Source of the DNA: Ohtaekwangia sp035628875
GTDB taxonomy: Bacteria; Bacteroidota; Bacteroidia; Cytophagales; Cyclobacteriaceae
Reading direction: 5' to 3'
Length of the DNA: 64,000 bases
Assembly: GCA_035628875.1 (NCBI GenBank)
Contig: DASPIZ010000146.1
Coordinates: 1-64,000 of the forward strand
Part shown: positions 52,301 to 61,766 of the stretch, one piece after another
Numbering within the stretch: position 1 is the stretch's first letter
How the letters are laid out: every line of letters starts with the position of its first letter
Notes under the pieces: generated by a model
What the model was told of the DNA's origin: nothing
The model's input: only the letters and a program-made list of their open reading frames with translations
Database searches by the model: none
Made by a program: the position numbers and the translations under genes

Positions 52301-53853
52301 ATATGACGACTTTCTTTTGAAAGCACGGCAATAGGCGTATCATCACCCATTGATCCAACAGCTTCATATCCTTTTTCTGCCATCGGCAACATCAGTGTTT
52401 TAATATCTTCACTGGTGTACCCGTACGCATTCTGCCGTTGTACTAATGTTTTTTCGTCAAAGTTATTTTCAAACCATTCAGGTTCGGGTTCAAGTCTTAA
52501 CTTCAAGCGATTCTGTATGATCCAGTTGTAGTAAGATTTCCCTTCGTATACAGAACGTTTTACTTTTTCATCATCCAGCACCTTTCCCTGTTCAAGATCG
52601 ACCATTAACATTTTACCTGGTGTGATACGACCTTTTTCCAGGATATCTTTTGGATCAACGGTAAGGGCACCAGCCTCTGAAGCTGCGATTAACCGGCCTG
52701 ATCGTGTAACACAATAACGTAAAGGGCGAAGGCCGTTGCGGTCTAGCGTTGCCCCAATTCGTGCACCATCTGTAAAGACCAATGCGGCAGGTCCATCCCA
52801 CGGTTCCATCATTGAAGCATGATATTTATAGAATGCTTTTCTATGCGGATCCATTAGCTTATTGTCCTGCCAGGCTTCAGGTACGAGCATCATCAAAACA
52901 TGCGGCAAAGGACGACCTGAAAGTACAAGCATCTCCACCAATGCATCAAGGTTAGCAGAATCTGAAAGCTCAGGATTGGTTATCGGTGCAAGCATCTTCA
53001 ATTCTTCGTCTGAAAATAGAGTGGATTTAAAGAGTGCTTCTTTTGATTTCATTTTATTCACGTTACCGCGAATGGTGTTAATTTCGCCATTGTGTGCGAT
53101 GTAACGGAATGGCTGGGCTAATTTCCAGTTCGGAAATGTGTTGGTAGAGAAACGTGAGTGAACCAACGCAAGGGCTGTACGTATTCTCGCATCCTGAAGA
53201 TCATAAAAGTAACTGCGCAATTGTTCTGTACGAAGCTGACCTTTGTAAACCAATGTACGGGAAGAGCAACTGGTAACATAAAATTCTTTGTTGCTTCCTT
53301 TTACAATTTGGGCAACGGTATGTTGCGTATAGTTTCTCAGTACAAAGAGTTTGCGTTCGAGGAGATCACCGCGCCACGTTTGATCGACTGGCTTTATAAA
53401 CACCTGTTCTATCACGGGCTCTACTTCCGCTGCACCGGGTCCAGGTACACTGTGGTCTACCGGCACGCTTCTAAAGCCGAGTAATTCGAATCCGAGTTCT
53501 TTGATATTTTTTGTTACGACCTCACGGCAGGCATTCATTACCGTCTTCTCGCGGGGAAAAAACACCATAGCCACGCCATATTCTCCAAGGGCCGGAAGGT
53601 CAACGCCGGCGCGTTTACATTCTTCAACAAAAAAATCGTGCGGGATCTGGATCAACACCCCTGCACCGTCTCCGGTCTTTGGACTGCTTCCTTTCCCCCC
53701 ACGGTGCTCCATGTTTTCCAACATGGTCAGTGCGTCTAACAGTGTCTGGTTTGTTTTGCTGCCATTAATATTAGCTACAAAGCCAATTCCGCAAGCATCA
53801 TGTTCCAGTTCGGGCGTGTACAAACCACGGCTGGTGTTTTCTTTCATCATCAA
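49303..53853 (-). CDS. gltB: Glutamate synthase large subunit
   Basis: The 1516-residue GltB makes two glutamates from glutamine and 2-oxoglutarate. After a short propeptide, Cys21 (ACGIGFVANI) becomes the N-terminal nucleophile of the glutaminase domain. The central and FMN domains follow (GYGASAINPYMALE, the FRRGTISRIEGLSF-like region, KSNSGEGGED). A 3Fe-4S motif CHLNTCPVGIA is near residue 1140, and the C-terminal beta-helix GXXGG (GGRVVVLGRTG) ends it. It is the first gene of gltBD, with about 270 bp upstream where no clear promoter was found. Confidence 0.97.
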   Translation of the reverse strand: MMMKENTSRGLYTPELEHDACGIGFVANINGSKTNQTLLDALTMLENMEHRGGKGSSPKTGDGAGVLIQIPHDFFVEECKRAGVDLPALGEYGVAMVFFPREKTVMNACREVVTKNIKELGFELLGFRSVPVDHSVPGPGAAEVEPVIEQVFIKPVDQTWRGDLLERKLFVLRNYTQHTVAQIVKGSNKEFYVTSCSSRTLVYKGQLRTEQLRSYFYDLQDARIRTALALVHSRFSTNTFPNWKLAQPFRYIAHNGEINTIRGNVNKMKSKEALFKSTLFSDEELKMLAPITNPELSDSANLDALVEMLVLSGRPLPHVLMMLVPEAWQDNKLMDPHRKAFYKYHASMMEPWDGPAALVFTDGARIGATLDRNGLRPLRYCVTRSGRLIAASEAGALTVDPKDILEKGRITPGKMLMVDLEQGKVLDDEKVKRSVYEGKSYYNWIIQNRLKLRLEPEPEWFENNFDEKTLVQRQNAYGYTSEDIKTLMLPMAEKGYEAVGSMGDDTPIAVLSKESRHISNYFKQLFAQVSNPPIDPIRERLVMSLFTRVGQSLNVLEETPEHTRQIHISQPVLLNSDLEKLKHLQDQGFEYAVIQCVFKADGQPGRLEESLNRICCEAEKAVRAGKRIIILSDRKISDEHAPIPSLLSLGAVHQSLVEKRIRTQAGLVLESGDVWEVHHFATIIGYGASAINPYMALETIHFMNKQGMFMKPLTHEEACANYQKAIGSGLLKVMSKMGISTLQSYQSAQIFEAVGLGSDVVEKCFRGTISRIEGLSFDDLAKEVLIRHDLSFENESKELQVGGIYQWKRRGEKHLFSPEVIHWLQHSTKNNSYEVYKKYAAKINDQTKDQLSIRGLFEFKKRNPIPLSEVEPAEEIFKRFATGAMSFGSISHEAHSTLAIAMNRIGGKSNSGEGGEDEIRFERKENGDWERSAIKQVASGRFGVTSYYLSNAEEIQIKMAQGAKPGEGGQLPGHKVDEWIGRVRHSTPGVGLISPPPHHDIYSIEDLAQLIYDLKNANRQARINVKLVSQAGVGTVAAGVAKAKADAILISGADGGTGASPLSSVRHAGLPWELGLAEAHQTLVKNNLRSRVTLQTDGQIRTGRDIAIAAMLGAEEWGVATAALVVEGCIMMRKCHLNTCPVGIATQDESLRKLFTGNPDHVVNFFRFLAQDLRENMAELGFRTVNEMIGRSDLLRVRKDIDHWKIKKLDLSPILHREPGSEFVGLYKQIEQDFELEKVLDWKLVEAARPALEDGEAIQQKFLIKNTDRSVGALLSNEISKKYKGVGLPQDTVHFQFKGSAGQSFAAFVAPGVTFELEGEANDYFGKGLSGGKLIVYPDKESTFKPEDNMIIGNVAFYGATSGEAYIRGQGGERFCVRNSGVRAVVEGVGDHACEYMTGGRVVVLGRTGKNFAAGMSGGIAYVFDPEHSLDKLCNREMVELETMEAADKAEVKAMVEKHFKYTGSDPAEWILENWEVASELFVKVMPQDYKAVLQKQKKTKSAAASVKDAPVAKIK

Positions 53854-54126
53854 AAAAAATTTACTGGTTGTAGTAGTTCTGACCCATTTTTGGCGAAATG
53901 AGTTTTTGAAATTACGGAATAAACAGAACTTAATTTTGCCGTAACGCTCCGATAACAGAATTTTTTGAATCTTTTCACAAATTCTTAAACATGATTAAAA
54001 ATGTCTAAAACGAACACGATTGCAGCGTGTTATATTTTGAAATTTTCAAATCTGATCGAAAACGATTGTAATTTTTGCAAAAAGTATATGAGAAATACAA
54101 TGCCGTTTTAAAAATCGCTCTTTTAG

Positions 54127-54798
54127 CTAGAATCCTGATTTTATGGCGCGTACCATTTCTTTTTTACCGGGCGGGCCGGAAAGAGTCTCAACAGTAAAGC
54201 CTAACGTCATTAAATCGCGCTTTAACTGGCCCCTGGCACAATATGTAACGAAAATTCCTCCGGGACGCAACGCACTGGCTACCCGCTCAAGCGTGGGTAT
54301 CGTCCACATTTCTGGTTGTTTTGATGGCGCAAAAGCATCAAAAAAAATCACATCAAAGGCTTCGTTGTCGAATTTGGCTTCCTGCAGAATTTCCGCCATT
54401 TTTTTAAGCTGGAACCCGGGAATAACCTCATGCACTTTATCCCACGAAAGTGTATGCAGTGCTTCAAAATGATGTTTTAATCCAATCGTTGATGGATAAT
54501 TCAGCGAACGCCATACGGATTCCTCCAATGGATAGGCTTCGATAGTAACGTAATGGATAGGTGCTTTTTGCTCGATGCTATACTGAAGCGTTAACAATGC
54601 GTTGAGTCCGGTTCCAAAACCAACTTCCAGAATAGCAACCGTCGATTCCGGATGATGCTGTAGAAGATAGGCTAATCCCTGTCGAATAAATACATACACA
54701 GATTCCTGGATAGCCCCATGTACAGAATGATACGTTTCATTCAGTGCTTCATGAAACAGGGAGTGCGAACCATCCTGGGTTATGATCAGCTTTGGCAT
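54127..54798 (-). CDS. mnmD: tRNA (mnm5s2U34) methyltransferase MnmD
   Basis: The 223-residue single-domain methyltransferase matches MnmD, which in E. coli is the N-terminal half of MnmC. It makes the final methylation of mnm5s2U at tRNA position 34. Seen are HSVHGAIQESVYVFIRQGL, the SAM site EVGFGTGLNALLTL at about 58-71, and the C-terminal IFFDAFAPSKQPEMWT and YCARGQLKRDL. The oxidoreductase half is absent, the normal state in this phylum. It ends 2 bp after ispF. Confidence 0.93.
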   Translation of the reverse strand: MPKLIITQDGSHSLFHEALNETYHSVHGAIQESVYVFIRQGLAYLLQHHPESTVAILEVGFGTGLNALLTLQYSIEQKAPIHYVTIEAYPLEESVWRSLNYPSTIGLKHHFEALHTLSWDKVHEVIPGFQLKKMAEILQEAKFDNEAFDVIFFDAFAPSKQPEMWTIPTLERVASALRPGGIFVTYCARGQLKRDLMTLGFTVETLSGPPGKKEMVRAIKSGF

Positions 54799-54800
54799 AA

Positions 54801-55283
54801 CTACGCTTTCACAATGAGCGTCACAGCCGATGCATTTATCCCTTCATCACGACCCACATAACCAAGTTTTTCACTTGTCGTTGCTTTGATAGAAATATCA
54901 TCTTCACTGATTTGCATGATGGGCGCCAATACTTTCTTCATCGAGTCAATGTGTGGATTGACTTTAGGATGTTCGAGACATACCGTACAATCTATATTTC
55001 CGATTTTCCAGCCCTGTTCATGAAGCATGCTTGTTACTTCTTTCAAAAAAAATTTGCTATCCATATCCTTCCAGCGATTGTCGGTATTGGCAAAATGAAA
55101 ACCGATATCGCGTAAGTTCGCTGCGCCTAATAATGCATCGCAGATGGCGTGAATCAATACATCAGCATCGGAATGACCAACAGCTCCTTTCGTTGATGGT
55201 AATTTTATACCGCCTAACCAGAAATCTCTTCCTTCCTCCAACTGATGAACGTCATAGCCCATTCCTACTCTTATTTTATTCAT
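54801..55283 (-). CDS. ispF: 2-C-methyl-D-erythritol 2,4-cyclodiphosphate synthase
   Basis: IspF catalyses a step of the MEP isoprenoid pathway. The 160-residue protein has GMGYDVHQLEEGRDF with metal ligands D11 and H13, a second His in GHSDADVLIHAICDAL, and TSEKLGYVGRDEGINASAVTL at the end. The gene is between the M16 peptidase and mnmD with gaps of 16 and 2 bp, so the three are probably co-transcribed. Confidence 0.97.
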   Translation of the reverse strand: MNKIRVGMGYDVHQLEEGRDFWLGGIKLPSTKGAVGHSDADVLIHAICDALLGAANLRDIGFHFANTDNRWKDMDSKFFLKEVTSMLHEQGWKIGNIDCTVCLEHPKVNPHIDSMKKVLAPIMQISEDDISIKATTSEKLGYVGRDEGINASAVTLIVKA

Positions 55284-55299
55284 GCTTGCGTTATTACAA

Positions 55300-56535
55300 T
55301 TAAACAGCTTTATAGTATAATGTGTTGGAGTTTCCTTCGCGGAGTACCGTTGATGCTACTCGGATAATATCATGCAGTCGTACAGCCTGAATCTTTGCCC
55401 CTTCTTCATTGGCCAGGTTAGCATTACCTGACAATTTTGCAAATGCCAAATTCATGGCCCTGTTCATTAATTCCACTTCTCCAAATTCAAGGGTTACTTC
55501 TGCCTGGTTTTTAACTTTCGTCAATTCATCTTCATGAACACCAGCTGTAATTACATTTCGTACAATGGCATTCACTTCTGCTTCAGCGTGCTCATGGCTA
55601 ATCCCTGGTTTTAATCTTCCGCTGATGACAAACAATCCCGGATCGATTGTGCCCATGACGAACGATGAAACAGAAGTGAATAATTCTCTTTCCTTAACCA
55701 GTTGCTGATATAATCTGCTTGACTGACCCCGACTTAATATGTCGCTCAACAAATCAATGGTATAGTAATCTTCATGGAATCTTCCTGGCATATGCCACGC
55801 TTTGTAAAAGGCATCTGCTGGCACTTTTGCTTCTACTGTTAAAGTACGCCTGGCAAGCTGCGCAGGTTCAACAGGTAAAATACGTTTTAATGTACGTCCC
55901 GAAGGTATTGGACCAAACCATTTTTCAGTGAGTTGCTTCACCTGATCAAATGTTACCTTGCCTGCGACCACGAGTATAGCATTATTTGGAACGTAATGTG
56001 TATAAAAAAAATCTTTCACATCCTGCATGGTAGCATTTTCAATATGACTGATCTCTTTACCAATAGTGGCCCATTGATAAGGGTGCACCTGGTACGCCAA
56101 CGGGCGAAGCTTTAACCACACATCGCCATAGGGTTGATTAAGGTATCGTTGTTTGAATTCTTCAATCACTACTTTTTGTTGCACATCAAGTACTTCAGGG
56201 TCAAACGACAAACTCAACATGCGATCACTCTCAAGCCAGAAACCAGTTTCGATATTGGATGCTGGTAATGTGAGATAATAGTTTGTGATATCGGTATTTG
56301 TAAAGGCGTTGTTTTCGCCGCCAACGAGTTGGAGCGGTTCATCATAGTTTGGTATGTTGGCCGATCCGCCAAACATGAGGTGCTCAAATAAATGGGCAAA
56401 CCCGGTTTTATCAGCGTGTTCGTCACGCGAACCAACATTATAAAGGATGTTCATCACAGCGATCTCTACGGTGGGATCTTCGTGAACGATTACCTGTAAT
56501 CCGTTTTCGAGGGAAAATTCTTTGAATGCAATCAT
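55300..56535 (-). CDS. M16 family zinc metallopeptidase
   Basis: The 411-residue protein is a single-copy M16 (pitrilysin/MPP-like) peptidase. It has the inverted zinc motif HxxEH as H48-L-F-E51-H52, with the third Glu ligand likely at E125 or E126 in VVIEEFKQR, and the C-terminal half is an inactive M16 domain. There is no signal peptide from the Met of MIAFKEFSL (56535); an earlier ATG at 56601 adds residues that look untranslated. It probably degrades peptides in the cytoplasm or periplasm. Confidence 0.93.
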   Translation of the reverse strand: MIAFKEFSLENGLQVIVHEDPTVEIAVMNILYNVGSRDEHADKTGFAHLFEHLMFGGSANIPNYDEPLQLVGGENNAFTNTDITNYYLTLPASNIETGFWLESDRMLSLSFDPEVLDVQQKVVIEEFKQRYLNQPYGDVWLKLRPLAYQVHPYQWATIGKEISHIENATMQDVKDFFYTHYVPNNAILVVAGKVTFDQVKQLTEKWFGPIPSGRTLKRILPVEPAQLARRTLTVEAKVPADAFYKAWHMPGRFHEDYYTIDLLSDILSRGQSSRLYQQLVKERELFTSVSSFVMGTIDPGLFVISGRLKPGISHEHAEAEVNAIVRNVITAGVHEDELTKVKNQAEVTLEFGEVELMNRAMNLAFAKLSGNANLANEEGAKIQAVRLHDIIRVASTVLREGNSNTLYYKAV

Positions 56536-56597
56536 AATAAGGGGCCAAAAATAGCAGGTATGCGCGTCAAAAGAAAACGATGGCGAAAAGGAAGGAA

Positions 56598-59500
56598 TCA
56601 ACCTTGGATTGTGCCCGGAAGGTCAGGAACAGGCAGCTTTACAATAAATATGGTTCCCGTATCCACCGAAGACGTTGCTTCAACTGTTCCTCCGAGTTTA
56701 ATTACAGATTCCTTTAGGATATACAAGCCCAGTCCGGAGCCTTGGGCATCGTCAGTTGCCCGATAAAACATCTCGAATACCCGTTTGATATGTTCCTCCG
56801 AGATACCGCGGCCGTTGTCTTCGACCCGAATAAGATACGTGTTTCCTTCGCGTTCGGCTGCTATTTTAATAAAAGGATCTCTGCAGTTATCAATCCAGTG
56901 AAATTTAATGGCATTGGAGAGCAGGTTGTTCAGAATTATTTTCATTCGCGTAACATCCGAAATCATCGGTGTACTAAGATGATCTTCGATGTAAAATTGA
57001 ATGTGTTTGAAATTCGGACTGTACTCATGATCCTGCAAAAGGCTTTCGACAAAATCTTTAAAATTAAAGGCTTCATGTTTTACCGACATGCGTGTATTTC
57101 GTGAATAGGTTACAACCTCTTCAATAAAATCCTCCAGTTTGTGAACGCTGCGTTCAATCATGGATAAATATTGCACATGCATTTCTCCCGGTTGGTCCAT
57201 CTTGGCAACCAGGATTAAACCAAGGATGGATTTTAAAGGCGCGCTTAAATCGTGAGAAGCACTGTATACAAAGCGATCCAGTTCGGTGTTCCGAAGTGTA
57301 AGTTCTTCATTTGCCCGTTGAAGTTCCTGGGTACGCTCATTGATTTGCGCTTCAAGATATTCTTTTCGCTGGTTCATGATCGTTGAGGTGATTCCATAAG
57401 ATGCCCATGCGATCATAATCACCAGGAATACGATTAAAAAAATAAATTCGGCCTTCTTCCAGTATGGGGCATCTACTATGATGCTGACTCGGGATGGTTC
57501 ACTCCATCCAAGGCCTGTGTTTTTTTTTGCCCTTACAAATATGTGATGTTCACCAGAAGATAAATTGGATAAACTAAGTTGTTTACTTTCCATGGCAATC
57601 CACCCTGCATCCTCACTACTTCGCCACTGTAAATTAATTTTGTTTTCCGGAAAAGAAATGGGAGAGAACTGTAAAGTGATGTAAGCACCATAGTCGGTAT
57701 GAAGACCTGCTGTAAAAGGTCTAGTTTTTCCATTCACACGCGCTTCAACACAATATGGCTTACGCGTCATTTTATTTTTTGTGATTGATTTGGTGGCGAA
57801 CGCTAACCCATAGGAGGTACCCACCCAAACATTTTTATCCGGTGTTATGAAAATGCCATGCGCGGTTATGGTATTTGATGGTAACCCTGAATTTTCGTCA
57901 TACAACCAGTACTCACCGGAATCAATGTTATACCGGAATAACCCGTAGGAGTTGGAAAAAAGGATGTTCTCCTTATCAAATATTTCTACACTGCTAACGG
58001 GGTATCGTTCAAACGCTTCGCCAAACTCCAGCCGGGTTAATCTTTTATGATCATAGTGAAGCAATCCTTCACTTGAAGCGAGCCATAGATTTCCATCCTG
58101 TATAGCAAGATGCCCAACTGTAAAATCACCGCGTACATCAAATGGTATTTCGGGACTTATATTTTTGAATGTTGTGCTATCGCGATGCTTAAAAAACAGA
58201 TAGGCTTTCGCACCATTGGCAACAGCATAAATGCCATCTTCACCTTCACAGATATAATTAACATCATTTTGCTGCAGATCAGGCAGCTCGTAACGTTTAA
58301 TTTCAAATGCTTCTGTAATTACAGTAACATATTTATTTCCTGCCTGACTAAGCCAAACGTTTTCTTTGGAGTCGACGAACAAATGACTGACAAAATTACC
58401 ATCTTTAGAAAAATCCCACGTCTTGACTACACGCTCATCCTGCAAAAGTAAAACCTGCCAGCTCGTCGTTGCCCAAAGCCCTTTTCCGCTAAACTGTAAC
58501 GATTGGAAATAGTTGCTTTTCTCATCCAGTAAAACTTCACGTTCCCAATCTTCATCGGGCGAGGCCGGTTTGATTTTAATAAGCGCCTCCTTATTTGCGT
58601 AGTAAATCAGGTGATTTTTCTGGTCGTAAGCGATACCTTCTACATAATGCGTTTGTGAATTCAGGTCCGCCAGTGTAAATAAATTGGTCTGTACGAGCAC
58701 AAGTCCCTTATCGGTTGCCACCCAGATGTCCTGTTCATCACTGATAAAGCAACTGCTGATGCCGTTAAAGTTAAAATACAGACTTTCCCAGGTAAAACCA
58801 TCCTGCAAAGAAATTTTGTATAAATCTTCTGTATACGTCGATACGAAAATACTGGAGTCTGGTGCTGACAACAAATTTGAAACACTGCGAACCGGAAACA
58901 TATTAACTGCAGCACTGGCCTGATGATTTTTAATTTCTGCGGTGTACAAACCCTGACGTGCTGCTATGAGTAATTGCCTTTTGGTGTACAACACCTGGCT
59001 CACTTCATCGGGCAGTTTAAAGTTCTTTTGCTGAATGAACTGATCTTGTTCAGCATCATACCAAAAGAGATTGCCGCTATACGATATGGTATAAAAATTA
59101 TGTTCTTCGTCTTCAAAAAAAGAAAAGGAACGAACAAACACAGGCGAACGGTTTTCCTCACCAAAATCGTATCGTTTAATTTTACCATCCTTGTATTTAA
59201 TAACCGACTTAGGTTCAGCTATCCATATATCTCCGGCCTTGTCCTGGTACATGGCTTTGGGAAACCATATTGTAGTATCACTGAAGTATCGTTGCCCACG
59301 AAGGAGGGTCTTAAAGATAACGGTATCAATATGATTTTGGATTTCAATTACATCCAGGTCGCCGAAAGCGAGTAGTCTTCCATCGCGTGTGTGTAAAAAT
59401 CCCTTCGCAAAATTACTGCGTAGTGCAGTTTTATAGGTGGTGAATTTAATCCCATCGTACTTAACAAGACCATCATCTGTTGCAATCCACAAAAATCCAA

Positions 59501-59633
59501 GCGAATCTTGTGTAACGGCTTTGATCACGTCGCTGGGAAGTCCTTGCTCTACACGGTATTGATGAAAGCGGTATTGCTGCGCCTTAACCTGGGTCAGGAT
59601 GACGATGAATAATATAACGGTTAATAGTCGCAT
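56598..59633 (-). CDS. Reg-prop/Y_Y_Y sensor histidine kinase
   Basis: The 1011-residue protein begins with a signal (MRLLTVILFIVILTQVKAQ) and a periplasmic two-propeller of reg-prop repeats (DSLGFLWIATDDGLVKYDG, DKAGDIWIAEPKSVIKY, ENVWLSQAGNK). A Y_Y_Y domain follows at about 630-710, a membrane segment near 720-745, a coiled coil, and then HisKA with the phospho-acceptor His in YSASHDLSAPLKS (about 793) and an HATPase with NNLLSNAIKFH and GSGLGLYILK. It lacks the receiver and AraC domain of full hybrid regulators, so a separate response regulator must exist elsewhere. Confidence 0.93.
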   Translation of the reverse strand: MRLLTVILFIVILTQVKAQQYRFHQYRVEQGLPSDVIKAVTQDSLGFLWIATDDGLVKYDGIKFTTYKTALRSNFAKGFLHTRDGRLLAFGDLDVIEIQNHIDTVIFKTLLRGQRYFSDTTIWFPKAMYQDKAGDIWIAEPKSVIKYKDGKIKRYDFGEENRSPVFVRSFSFFEDEEHNFYTISYSGNLFWYDAEQDQFIQQKNFKLPDEVSQVLYTKRQLLIAARQGLYTAEIKNHQASAAVNMFPVRSVSNLLSAPDSSIFVSTYTEDLYKISLQDGFTWESLYFNFNGISSCFISDEQDIWVATDKGLVLVQTNLFTLADLNSQTHYVEGIAYDQKNHLIYYANKEALIKIKPASPDEDWEREVLLDEKSNYFQSLQFSGKGLWATTSWQVLLLQDERVVKTWDFSKDGNFVSHLFVDSKENVWLSQAGNKYVTVITEAFEIKRYELPDLQQNDVNYICEGEDGIYAVANGAKAYLFFKHRDSTTFKNISPEIPFDVRGDFTVGHLAIQDGNLWLASSEGLLHYDHKRLTRLEFGEAFERYPVSSVEIFDKENILFSNSYGLFRYNIDSGEYWLYDENSGLPSNTITAHGIFITPDKNVWVGTSYGLAFATKSITKNKMTRKPYCVEARVNGKTRPFTAGLHTDYGAYITLQFSPISFPENKINLQWRSSEDAGWIAMESKQLSLSNLSSGEHHIFVRAKKNTGLGWSEPSRVSIIVDAPYWKKAEFIFLIVFLVIMIAWASYGITSTIMNQRKEYLEAQINERTQELQRANEELTLRNTELDRFVYSASHDLSAPLKSILGLILVAKMDQPGEMHVQYLSMIERSVHKLEDFIEEVVTYSRNTRMSVKHEAFNFKDFVESLLQDHEYSPNFKHIQFYIEDHLSTPMISDVTRMKIILNNLLSNAIKFHWIDNCRDPFIKIAAEREGNTYLIRVEDNGRGISEEHIKRVFEMFYRATDDAQGSGLGLYILKESVIKLGGTVEATSSVDTGTIFIVKLPVPDLPGTIQG

Positions 59634-59758
59634 ACCCACCATACGGTAATGGCCCATTCAAACAAGGTTAAGGTTCCCACAATATAAGCAGTTCATTCAG
59701 TTAAAATTATCTCACACTTAAAAAAAGTCTGATAACTTTACGGCAATCTGAACTGACC

Positions 59759-61738
59759 ATGAAATTCGATCGGACTTCTTTACCGGATGATGTTCTCATT
59801 AACCTATACGAGGAGCTACTCAGGCCGCGGCTTATTGAAGAAAAGATGTTGATTCTGCTTCGCCAGAATAAAATCAGCAAATGGTTCAGCGGAATCGGGC
59901 AGGAAGCCATTTCGGTAGGCATTACACAGGCTATCCACAACGATGCCTATATACTACCGATGCACCGCAATCTCGGAGTGTTTACCGGTCGTAAAGTGCC
60001 CTTGGAAAGACTCTTTGCACAATGGCAGGGCACGTTAAACGGCTATACAAAAGGTCGTGATCGCTCCTTTCACTTTGGTTCAAATGCCCATCACATTGTT
60101 GGCATGATTTCCCATCTTGGCCCTCAAAACGGTGTGGCTACCGGTATCGCCCTTGCTAACAAGTTGAAGAAGAACAACGAAGTTACTGTTGTATTCAATG
60201 GAGATGGCGGAACAAGCGAAGGTGATTTTCACGAAGCTGTAAATGTTGCCGCGGTATGGGACTTACCGGTAATCTTTGTCGTGGAGAATAACGGATATGG
60301 ACTTTCCACGCCAGCCAACGAGCAATTCCGCTGTAAGCATTTTATAGATAAAGCCATTGGATACGGGATTGAAGGTGTTCAGGTAGATGGGAACAATATC
60401 CTGGCAGTATATGACACGGTAAAAAAGCTTGCAGAAAAAATTAGCAAAGATCCGAAACCTGTATTGGTGGAGTGCCTCACTTTTCGGATGCGCGGGCATG
60501 AAGAGGCATCAGGAACAAAGTACGTTCCGATTGAATTGATGGAGGCGTGGGCAAAAAAAGACCCTGTTGATAACTATGAAAAATTCCTTCTCTCCGAAGG
60601 TCTTTTGGATAAAACGCAGATTGAATCCACGCGTCGGAATATCAAAAATGAGATTGACAACGCACTGGCTATTGCGTTTGCCGAAGGCGCTCCGAAACCC
60701 GATACGGTTGCAGAGTTGTCGGATGTTTATGCACCACATCAACAACAGGTCATTAAACCGGTTTCTGATAACCAAACCGAAAGACGATTTATTGATGCCA
60801 TTCACGATGGCCTTAGACAGAGTATGGAACGCCATCCTGAACTTGTGCTCATGGGTCAGGATATTGGTGATTATGGTGGCGTGTTTAAAATTACGGAGGG
60901 TTTCGTGAAGAAATTCGGTAAAGCAAGGGTACGAAATACGCCCTTGTGTGAATCGGCTATTGTTGGTGCGGCCCTCGGATTATCGATTCAGGATATGAAG
61001 GCAATGGTTGAAATGCAATTTGCTGATTTTGTAACTGAAGCATTTACGCAGATTATCAATAACCTGGCGAAAGTGCATTGGCGTTGGGGTCAACACGCGG
61101 ATGTTGTGATCCGTATGCCCACGGGTGCCGGTACTGCTGCGGGACCATTTCATTCACAGAGTAACGAAGCGTGGTTTTTTCATACCCCAGGATTAAAAAT
61201 CGTTTATCCTTCCAATCCATATGATGCGAAAGGATTATTGTGTGCTTCCCTTGAAGACCCTAATCCTGTGATGTACTTCGAGCATAAACTGCTATACCGA
61301 TCGTTAAAAGATTTTATTCCGGATGACTATTATACCGTAGAGATCGGGAAGGCGAAACTCGTGGCGGAAGGTTCTGATGTTAGTATAATTACATACGGTA
61401 TGGGTGTATACTGGGCGTTAGAAACCATAAAAGAGATGGGGCATGTTAGCGCCGATATTCTGGACTTGCGAACCTTACTACCGTGGGATAAGGAAGCGGT
61501 GGCCCGATCGGTAAAGAAGACAAACCGGGTAATCATTCTTCACGAAGATACGTTAACGGGTGGGATAGGCGGAGAAATCAGCGCGTGGATTGGTGAGCAT
61601 TGTTTTACCTACCTGGATGCACCGGTGTTCAGGTCGGCCAGTCTTGATACACCAATTCCTTTTTCGCGTACACTCGAAGACAATTTTTTGCCTAAATCGC
61701 GTTTTAAATTACAACTTGAAGAGTTGCTCAAATTTTAA
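59759..61738 (+). CDS. Fused E1 alpha/beta 2-oxoacid dehydrogenase
   Basis: The 659-residue fused E1 combines alpha and beta subunits of a branched-chain or pyruvate dehydrogenase complex. The alpha half (1-330) has the thiamine diphosphate motif at about residues 148-177 (GDGGTSEGDFHEA to NN) and WFSGIGQEAISVGI. The beta half starts near residue 345 (FIDAIHDGLRQSMERHPELVLMGQDIGDYGGVF) and has MPTGAGTAAGPFHSQSNEAWFFHTPGLKIVYPS. Fused E1 of this length is frequent in Bacteroidota as 2-oxoisovalerate dehydrogenase. E2 and E3 are not in this window. Confidence 0.94.
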   Translation: MKFDRTSLPDDVLINLYEELLRPRLIEEKMLILLRQNKISKWFSGIGQEAISVGITQAIHNDAYILPMHRNLGVFTGRKVPLERLFAQWQGTLNGYTKGRDRSFHFGSNAHHIVGMISHLGPQNGVATGIALANKLKKNNEVTVVFNGDGGTSEGDFHEAVNVAAVWDLPVIFVVENNGYGLSTPANEQFRCKHFIDKAIGYGIEGVQVDGNNILAVYDTVKKLAEKISKDPKPVLVECLTFRMRGHEEASGTKYVPIELMEAWAKKDPVDNYEKFLLSEGLLDKTQIESTRRNIKNEIDNALAIAFAEGAPKPDTVAELSDVYAPHQQQVIKPVSDNQTERRFIDAIHDGLRQSMERHPELVLMGQDIGDYGGVFKITEGFVKKFGKARVRNTPLCESAIVGAALGLSIQDMKAMVEMQFADFVTEAFTQIINNLAKVHWRWGQHADVVIRMPTGAGTAAGPFHSQSNEAWFFHTPGLKIVYPSNPYDAKGLLCASLEDPNPVMYFEHKLLYRSLKDFIPDDYYTVEIGKAKLVAEGSDVSIITYGMGVYWALETIKEMGHVSADILDLRTLLPWDKEAVARSVKKTNRVIILHEDTLTGGIGGEISAWIGEHCFTYLDAPVFRSASLDTPIPFSRTLEDNFLPKSRFKLQLEELLKF

Positions 61739-61766
61739 CTATCTTAGCTGGTTGCAAAACCATTTT

